The position numbers were made by a program, and so were the translations under genes. A DNA stretch of 64,000 nucleotides. It comes from JBNRMW01 sp050309795. Its GTDB lineage: Bacteria; Bacillota_I; Bacilli_A; Erysipelotrichales; Erysipelotrichaceae. Below, one piece after another: positions 59,937 through 64,000 of the stretch. The notes beneath the pieces are model-generated. The model saw nothing but the letters and a program-made list of their open reading frames with translations. It was not told where the DNA came from and searched no databases. The stretch is from contig JBNRMW010000026.1 in the NCBI GenBank assembly GCA_050309795.1, positions 20,543-84,542 on the forward strand. The letters are read 5' to 3'. Positions within the stretch are counted from its first letter, which is position 1, and each line of letters begins with the position of its first letter.

Positions 59937-60865
59937 TGGAGACCTACTCGGAGATTTTCGATGTTTCGTTGTTGAAGTTGGATGAAACTTACTTGCGCAG
60001 CAAGGTCTTCGTTGCTTAAGACATGAACTCCATGGAGTTCTAAGGCTTGAGCGTTGGTGGTTTCCAAGACTGTTTCAACGATGCGATCATCGGCTAATTC
60101 TTCTTTAAAAACATAGCTAAGATTTTCTTCTTGAATGTAGTCGATAACTTCCTTCACTTTCGCTGCTGTTGGTTCGCTTTCATGTGAAAGTGATTCATAC
60201 AACACGGTATAGTCAAAAGCATAATCACGTAACAAATAGTTGAACGCAAAATGTCCTAAGAAGACCAGCTTCTGTTGATGTGCTTGTTTGAAAACCGTTT
60301 CGTATTCTTGGTCTAATTGTTTTAATTGAGCTTGGTACGCTTGTGCGTTGGCTTGAATGGTTTCTGTTTCATCTGGTAATTGTTCAATTAAGGCTTTTTC
60401 AATGTTGGAGACCATGATCTGAGCATTTTTCATACTCGTCCAGACATGAGGATCCCCAAATCCATGAGGCTCTTCATGGGAATGTCCATGTTCTTCCTCA
60501 TGATCGTGGGTATGCCCCTGGATAAAGTCAATGTCCTCCGAGGTGTCAACCACTTTTACTGTTTCTTTCAACGACGATTTTAAACCATCGACCCACGGTT
60601 CCATCGCATCATTGGTATAAAACAAAAGGGCGGCTTCGTTCATATCTAACAAATCTTTTGGGGTCGGGTCATAGGTATGGGTATTTGAGGAACCTTTGGT
60701 TATTAAATTAACCTCAACCAATTCCTTGCCGACCTGCTCGACAAACTGTGCCACGGGATAAGAGGTAGTTACGACTGCTAAGCGTTGTGGATTAGCACTT
60801 GGTGTTGTTGGGGAAGCGCAACTTCCCAACAAAAACAATAAAACTAAAAGGATGATTTTCTTCAT
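59933..60865 (-). CDS. znuA: Zinc-binding lipoprotein (ZnuA/AdcA-like)
   Basis: This 310-residue cluster A-I binding protein has lipobox LLFLLGSC (Cys16). Zinc ligands fit the family: His in SNTHTYDPTPKD, His in FLGHFAFNYLL, and a Glu/Asp in the C-lobe. A His-rich loop (about residues 116-140) of alternating H-D/E is typical for zinc, not manganese, proteins. It lies directly after zur and is probably zinc-repressed through the palindrome at the promoter. Confidence 0.95.
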   Translation of the reverse strand: MKKIILLVLLFLLGSCASPTTPSANPQRLAVVTTSYPVAQFVEQVGKELVEVNLITKGSSNTHTYDPTPKDLLDMNEAALLFYTNDAMEPWVDGLKSSLKETVKVVDTSEDIDFIQGHTHDHEEEHGHSHEEPHGFGDPHVWTSMKNAQIMVSNIEKALIEQLPDETETIQANAQAYQAQLKQLDQEYETVFKQAHQQKLVFLGHFAFNYLLRDYAFDYTVLYESLSHESEPTAAKVKEVIDYIQEENLSYVFKEELADDRIVETVLETTNAQALELHGVHVLSNEDLAAQVSFIQLQQRNIENLRVGLQ

Positions 60866-60874
60866 AAGGGCTCC

Positions 60875-61273
60875 TTAGCGGCAATTTGCGCACAATCCAT
60901 GAAAAACACTGCTCTCAATATTTACCGAAAAATGATGTTGTTTGTTTAAATGTTCAATAATGTGTTGAACTTCTTCGCATTCAATATGGTAGAGCACACC
61001 GCAACGGTCACATGCCGCATGAAAATGCTGGTGACAATTTAGATGTTCAATATATTGAAAAAGCGAAACGGGTTGATTTTCTAAAAAATATTTACGAATG
61101 GTCCCTTGTTTTTCCAAATCATCTAGTAGTCGATAAATTGTTGCACGCGAAGGGGAGATTTCTAAGTCTTGAACTTTTTCTAGCAGGTCTGCCGCACTAA
61201 AGGGTTTGCTTTGATAGGACTGAATGAGTTCCAGAAGAAGCTCTTTTTGTTTGGTTTGGTATTTAATGGTCAT
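60875..61273 (-). CDS. zur: Fur-family zinc uptake regulator
   Basis: This 132-residue Fur-family repressor has an N-terminal winged helix (about 1-80, PSRATIYRLLDDLEKQG) and a dimer domain with two CxxC pairs, CDRCGVLYH and LCANCR, for the structural zinc, plus histidine-rich HQHFHAACD. Leading the zinc transporter operon marks it as Zur rather than PerR or Fur. AAAAGGAGAACC precedes ATG 61273. The -10 of its promoter lies in a palindrome. Confidence 0.92.
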   Translation of the reverse strand: MTIKYQTKQKELLLELIQSYQSKPFSAADLLEKVQDLEISPSRATIYRLLDDLEKQGTIRKYFLENQPVSLFQYIEHLNCHQHFHAACDRCGVLYHIECEEVQHIIEHLNKQHHFSVNIESSVFHGLCANCR

Positions 61274-61300
61274 GGGTTCTCCTTTTCATTTTGAGACTGC

Positions 61301-61337
61301 GTATCAAAATGATACCCTAGTGTTTTCCGGATGTCAA
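61301..61337 (-). promoter_or_regulatory. zur-znu promoter with palindrome over -10
   Basis: On the minus strand TTGACA (61337-61332), 17-bp spacer and TATCAT (61314-61309) form the promoter. GTATCA-AAA-TGATAC (61301-61315) is a perfect palindrome covering the -10, the probable Zur operator. Confidence 0.75.
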
Positions 61338-61364
61338 CTATCAACGCTCGAAAGAGAATATTAT

Positions 61365-61407
61365 TTGACTATTCGTTGTCTATTACTTACAAATAAGGCT
61401 TACCTTA
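61365..61407 (+). promoter_or_regulatory. Promoter with DtxR/MntR-type box before the gene remnant
   Basis: TTGACT (61365-61370), 17-bp spacer and TACAAA (61388-61393) form a promoter. TAAGG-CTTA-CCTTA (61394-61407) is a near-perfect palindrome right after the -10, matching the DtxR-family half-site pattern. It stays intact though the gene behind it is broken. Confidence 0.65.
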
Positions 61408-61429
61408 ATTTAATAAAAAGGAGACACTT

Positions 61430-61690
61430 AAATCGAAGTCAAATATATTTATACTCATTCTTGCCGCCTTCCTTATGGTGGGTTGTCAAAATAACCAAAC
61501 AAACAATGAACAAGAGGAACTATCGGTAGTCACATCGACGACGATGTTAGGCGACCTTGTCGCGAATATTGGTCCAGGTCGTGTTGAAGTAACAACACTA
61601 TTTAGACCAGGTATCGATCCGAGGAAGATTATCTTAAGAGCATTTATGAACTTTCTGTTGAACAAGGGAAAACGCAAATTAAGACCATAG
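61430..61690 (+). pseudogene. 5' fragment of a metal-binding lipoprotein gene (MntA/TroA-like)
   Basis: The frame encodes a lipoprotein signal (KSKSNIFILILAAFLMVGC) and the first ~45 mature residues of a cluster A-I metal-binding protein (LSVVTSTTMLGDLVANIG and LFRPGIDP, where relatives read GPGVDPH). After GIDP at about 61620 homology ends, and the frame runs into unrelated codons to a TAG at 61690. The expected start is also lost: after AAAAGGAGACACTT the sequence passes straight to AAATCG, as if a 3-base ATG had been deleted. The remaining ~240 residues with the metal site are gone. Confidence 0.8.
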
Positions 61691-62256
61691 AACTTGCGGA
61701 AGTTCTCGGCTATTCTGACCAGAGTATTAATGAGAAAATAAAACGCTTAGTTTCTAAAGATTATGTTCTTTTTGAGCCTTATAAAGGGGTATCCTTAACT
61801 GAAAAAGGTCTTGAAGAAGCGATTCGGATGATTCGTGCTCATCGCCTTTGGGAAGTCTTTTTAATGAAAAAACTCGGTTTTTCTTGGTTTGATTTACATC
61901 GGGATGCGGAAGAATTAGAACACGCAAGCAGTCTTGAAGTTGTCGAGAAATTATATGACTATTTAGGAAAACCCGTCTATTGCCACCATGGAAACCCAAT
62001 TCCTGATTCTAACGGTAAGATGGCTCCTTTAGCGTTAAAGAAATTGATTGATATGAACGTAGGGGAGATTTTTGTTATTAAACGGGTTTTAGATCAAAAA
62101 GAGTTGCTACTATATTTAACGCAGCTTGGTATTGGCCTAGATACCGAATTTGAGGTGCTTGAAAAAAATGATTTTGCTCAAACAATGTCAGTAAAACTTG
62201 GGTTGAAGCAACTTTCGATTACTTATCCCATTGCACAGCGGATTTTTACGTTCTAA
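61606..62256 (+). pseudogene. DtxR/MntR-family regulator lacking its start (5'-truncated)
   Basis: From GAG 61621 the frame reads EEDYLKSIYELSVEQGK and continues as a complete DtxR-family protein: winged HTH (IKTIELAEVL and SDQSINEKIKRL), dimer domain (RAHRLWEVFL, EELEHASS) and a C-terminal FeoA/SH3-like domain. Only the first few residues are missing. Upstream in this frame is a stop at 61603 and no ATG, GTG or TTG before Met at 61828, which would skip the HTH. The lipoprotein fragment upstream is in another frame. Unless a frameshift restores it, no DNA-binding protein can be made. Confidence 0.8.
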
Positions 62257-62285
62257 AAATTCGCGTGTTTTTTTATGCTGTCGTA

Positions 62286-62314
62286 TTGACATTAAACTTT
62301 ACGGGTGGTATGGT
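62286..62314 (+). promoter_or_regulatory. Promoter of the uracil permease gene
   Basis: TTGACA (62286-62291), 17-bp spacer and TATGGT (62309-62314) lie upstream of the attenuator. Confidence 0.55.
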
Positions 62315-62333
62315 ATAGAAAATAAATCTTTAA

Positions 62334-62412
62334 GTTCGTACAGAGAGACGAACAAGAGTTAACTATCAAACGTTTTTTCTGGGCAATCTCTGTACATAGA
62401 GATTATTTTTTT
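62334..62412 (+). promoter_or_regulatory. PyrR-type attenuator
   Basis: A hairpin GTTCGT-ACAGAGAG-ACGAAC (62334-62353) shows the CAGAGAG loop typical of PyrR-binding anti-antiterminators. A terminator AATCTCT-GTACAT-AGAGATT (62385-62404) with a T-run follows. GTACAGAG in the first hairpin can pair with CTCTGTAC in the terminator, so the two are mutually exclusive through an antiterminator. Confidence 0.75.
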
Positions 62413-62431
62413 AGGAAAAAAGGAGAAAACT

Positions 62432-63799
62432 ATGTCCCATCTTAAAAACGTATCAGGATACTTGCCTGATGAAAATCCACCATTTGGTAAATTAATTTTA
62501 TTTGCTCTCCAACACATTGTGGTCATGTTTCCAGCTACGGTAATCGTTGCTTTACTTACTGGATTTCATATTTCGACCACTCTTTTTGCGTCTGGACTAG
62601 CGACGGTTTGTTTTATCTTAGTCACCAAAGGAAAAATTCCTTTGTACTATGGATCAAGTTTTGCTTATTTGTCCGCCATCGTTTCTGTTACAGGATTTAA
62701 ATATGCTGCAGGAGCTGTAGCCACTTCTCCAGATGAAATGATTCGGATTGCGCAATTCGGCATCATTATGTCGGGATTTGTTTCCATTATTGCCGGCCTT
62801 ATCATCAATCGCTGGGGACGTGAAACAATTGACCGTATACTTCCACCTACAGTCACTGGTAGTGTCGCCATGATTATTGGATTAAGTTTAGCAGGGAATG
62901 CCATATTGGATGCGGCACCGCTTGTAGAAGGTGTCAATAGCAATCCCGATTCACAATGGGTGTGGGTCGTTTCGCTTGTTACCCTATTCTCGACCATTTT
63001 CTTCAGTGTCTATATTCGCCGCGGCGTGTTAAGTCAAATCCCAATTCTTTTAGGAATGGCATGTGGGTATTTAACAGCCTTTATCATTCAAACAGCTACC
63101 GGCATTCCTTTTATTAGTTTTGGTGTTGTATCTGGAGATATTTTCCAAGTACCGCACTTTACCTTACCGAAAGTCAGTTGGGCTGCTGTCTTTGCGATTA
63201 TGCCCATAGCAATAGCAACGATACCGGAATCAACTGCTCATATTTTCCAATTAGATATTTATGTCAACGAACTTGCTAGGACTAAAAAATCTAAAAAAAG
63301 GTATAATATTGCCGACAAACTGGGTCTAAATCTCATCGGTGATGGTATAGGAGATATTATTGCTGGGGCCATCGGTGGTCCTGCTGGAACGAATTATGGC
63401 GAAAACATCTCGACCATGGCCATTTCTAAAAACTTCTCGATCGGTGTTTTGATTGCTGCTGCTGTTATTACGATGATTATTTCGTTTTTTACACCATTAA
63501 TTAACTTAATCTACTCTATTCCAAAACCAGTTATTGGTGGTTTAGAAATCTACTTATTCGGTGTCATTGCTGCCCAAGGAATTGCGATTTTTATGGACAA
63601 GAAGGTTGATATGTTTGATTCTAAAAACCTTGCGGTTATCGCGACTATCCTTATTATTGGTCTTGGTGGAAACTCCGCCTTCGGGGGCATGATTCCAATC
63701 TTTGGAGTAGAAATACCAACCATCGCAACCGCTGCACTTGTCGGTATTGGTTTAAACTTCTTACTCGGTTTTCGAAAGAATGGCTCACATAGTTCATAA
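62432..63799 (+). CDS. uraA: Uracil permease (NCS2/UraA family)
   Basis: This 455-residue transporter has about 14 membrane segments and imports uracil. Family regions are clear: NPPFGKLILFALQHIVVMFPATV in outline (LALQH-type motif FALQH), YYGSSFAYL, PESTAHIF with the substrate Glu, GGPAGTNYGENISTMA and the PVIGGLEIYLFG segment. GAAAAAAGGAG precedes ATG 62432. The PyrR attenuator in its leader supports uracil over xanthine. No pyr biosynthesis gene follows within the window; a terminator does. Confidence 0.95.
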   Translation: MSHLKNVSGYLPDENPPFGKLILFALQHIVVMFPATVIVALLTGFHISTTLFASGLATVCFILVTKGKIPLYYGSSFAYLSAIVSVTGFKYAAGAVATSPDEMIRIAQFGIIMSGFVSIIAGLIINRWGRETIDRILPPTVTGSVAMIIGLSLAGNAILDAAPLVEGVNSNPDSQWVWVVSLVTLFSTIFFSVYIRRGVLSQIPILLGMACGYLTAFIIQTATGIPFISFGVVSGDIFQVPHFTLPKVSWAAVFAIMPIAIATIPESTAHIFQLDIYVNELARTKKSKKRYNIADKLGLNLIGDGIGDIIAGAIGGPAGTNYGENISTMAISKNFSIGVLIAAAVITMIISFFTPLINLIYSIPKPVIGGLEIYLFGVIAAQGIAIFMDKKVDMFDSKNLAVIATILIIGLGGNSAFGGMIPIFGVEIPTIATAALVGIGLNFLLGFRKNGSHSS

Positions 63800-63818
63800 A
63801 TTCATATAAGCTCAGGGA

Positions 63819-63848
63819 AGGTGTCCTAATTGAAGGGCACCTTTTTTC
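63819..63848 (+). terminator. Terminator after uraA
   Basis: AAGGTGTCC pairs with GGGCACCTT (one G-U pair in RNA), followed by TTTTT. Confidence 0.85.
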
Positions 63849-63849
63849 T

Positions 63850-64000
63850 AAAAGTGATTGACCTTTACAAGTCGGTCACCTTTCAAAGTAAATGCGATAG
63901 AAAGTAAAAATTGAAGAATTGATAAAGGAACGACCTTTTAAAGCGATAATATAAGGAAATTAAATTCAAAATCGACTATAATTAATGTAATCAGTAAAAT
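63850..64000. other. Window end, no gene seen
   Basis: A short inverted repeat TGACC...GGTCA (about 63859-63879) and AT-rich promoter-like stretches (TATAAT-like near 63975) suggest the upstream region of the next gene, which lies outside the window. Confidence 0.35.

Noticed and set aside
61475..61690. Short ORF starting at ATG 61475 as an intact gene
   Set aside because: It would begin inside the lipoprotein signal peptide, and its last ~23 codons are regulator DNA read in the wrong frame; it is a fragment.
61828..62256. A 142-aa protein as a complete regulator
   Set aside because: The open frame with DtxR homology extends ~70 codons upstream; starting at 61828 would drop the DNA-binding domain, so it is a truncated gene.
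62300..62315. GGGTGG stretch suggesting a T-box leader
   Set aside because: The complete T-box sequence and specifier stem are absent, and a PyrR hairpin plus terminator explain the leader.

Overview
The window is chromosomal DNA from a low-GC, Gram-positive, fermentative bacterium of the Bacillota. The evidence is AGGAGG-type ribosome sites, TTGACA/TATAAT promoters, many phosphotransferase (PTS) genes, cre-like and PyrR-type control elements, lipoprotein transporters, pyruvate kinase next to pyruvate,phosphate dikinase (PPDK), and a pyruvate-formate-lyase-like glycyl radical enzyme. The standard genetic code fits throughout. I cannot name the genus; an Erysipelotrichia-like or Lactobacillales-like organism is a guess. 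I see no phage, insertion sequence, CRISPR array, rRNA or tRNA.

Layout. 1-5.7 kb: a glucose-family PTS permease cut by the window edge, its divergent regulator, manA-nanE, and an orphan mannose-family EIIB. 5.7-11 kb: pyk, a degenerate CPBP membrane protein, and an operon of nitroreductase, a small membrane protein and an M24-fold protein lacking most metal ligands. 11-22 kb: an allulose-6-P epimerase/RpiB pair, nagA, cutC, a leaderless mutT facing a PLD-helicase-DUF3427 protein, a SIS protein coupled to a pseudo-nucleotidyltransferase with hexapeptide repeats, a CpXC protein, a monooxygenase-like protein and nagB. 22-26 kb: a five-PepSY membrane protein and a two-component system that share 11-bp-phased operator repeats. 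26-36 kb: a glycyl radical enzyme, its activase and a DeoR regulator, then ppdK with tandem cre-like sites, a beta-hydroxyacid dehydrogenase and ptsI. 36-44.7 kb: MgtC, an iron- or sugar-phosphate-type ABC transporter, a PadR/HAAS/DUF4097 envelope cluster, a quinone oxidoreductase and a small membrane protein/Xre pair. 44.7-52 kb: a beta-glucoside PTS operon with two GH1 enzymes, duplicated EIIB and a PRD activator whose 21-bp operator appears twice. 52-58.4 kb: mutS-mutL-miaA-tcdA-msrA. 58.4-61.3 kb: zur and a zinc ABC transporter. 61.3-62.3 kb: a deletion scar joining the start of a metal-binding lipoprotein gene to a DtxR/MntR regulator gene that has lost its own start. 62.3-63.8 kb: a uracil permease behind a PyrR-type attenuator.

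How it works together. Sugars enter by PTS, powered by PtsI; ptsH is not here. Amino sugars pass through NanE, NagA and NagB to fructose-6-P, and ManA brings in mannose-6-P. Pyk and PPDK sit at the PEP/pyruvate node. Zinc uptake looks intact and Zur-controlled, whereas the neighbouring Mn/Fe-type system survives only as a promoter, an operator and two gene fragments.

The signals I find most worth following are the mntA'/mntR' scar, the PepSY/two-component regulon, the SIS/pseudo-nucleotidyltransferase pair, the M24 pseudo-enzyme operon, and the MutT-helicase pair.
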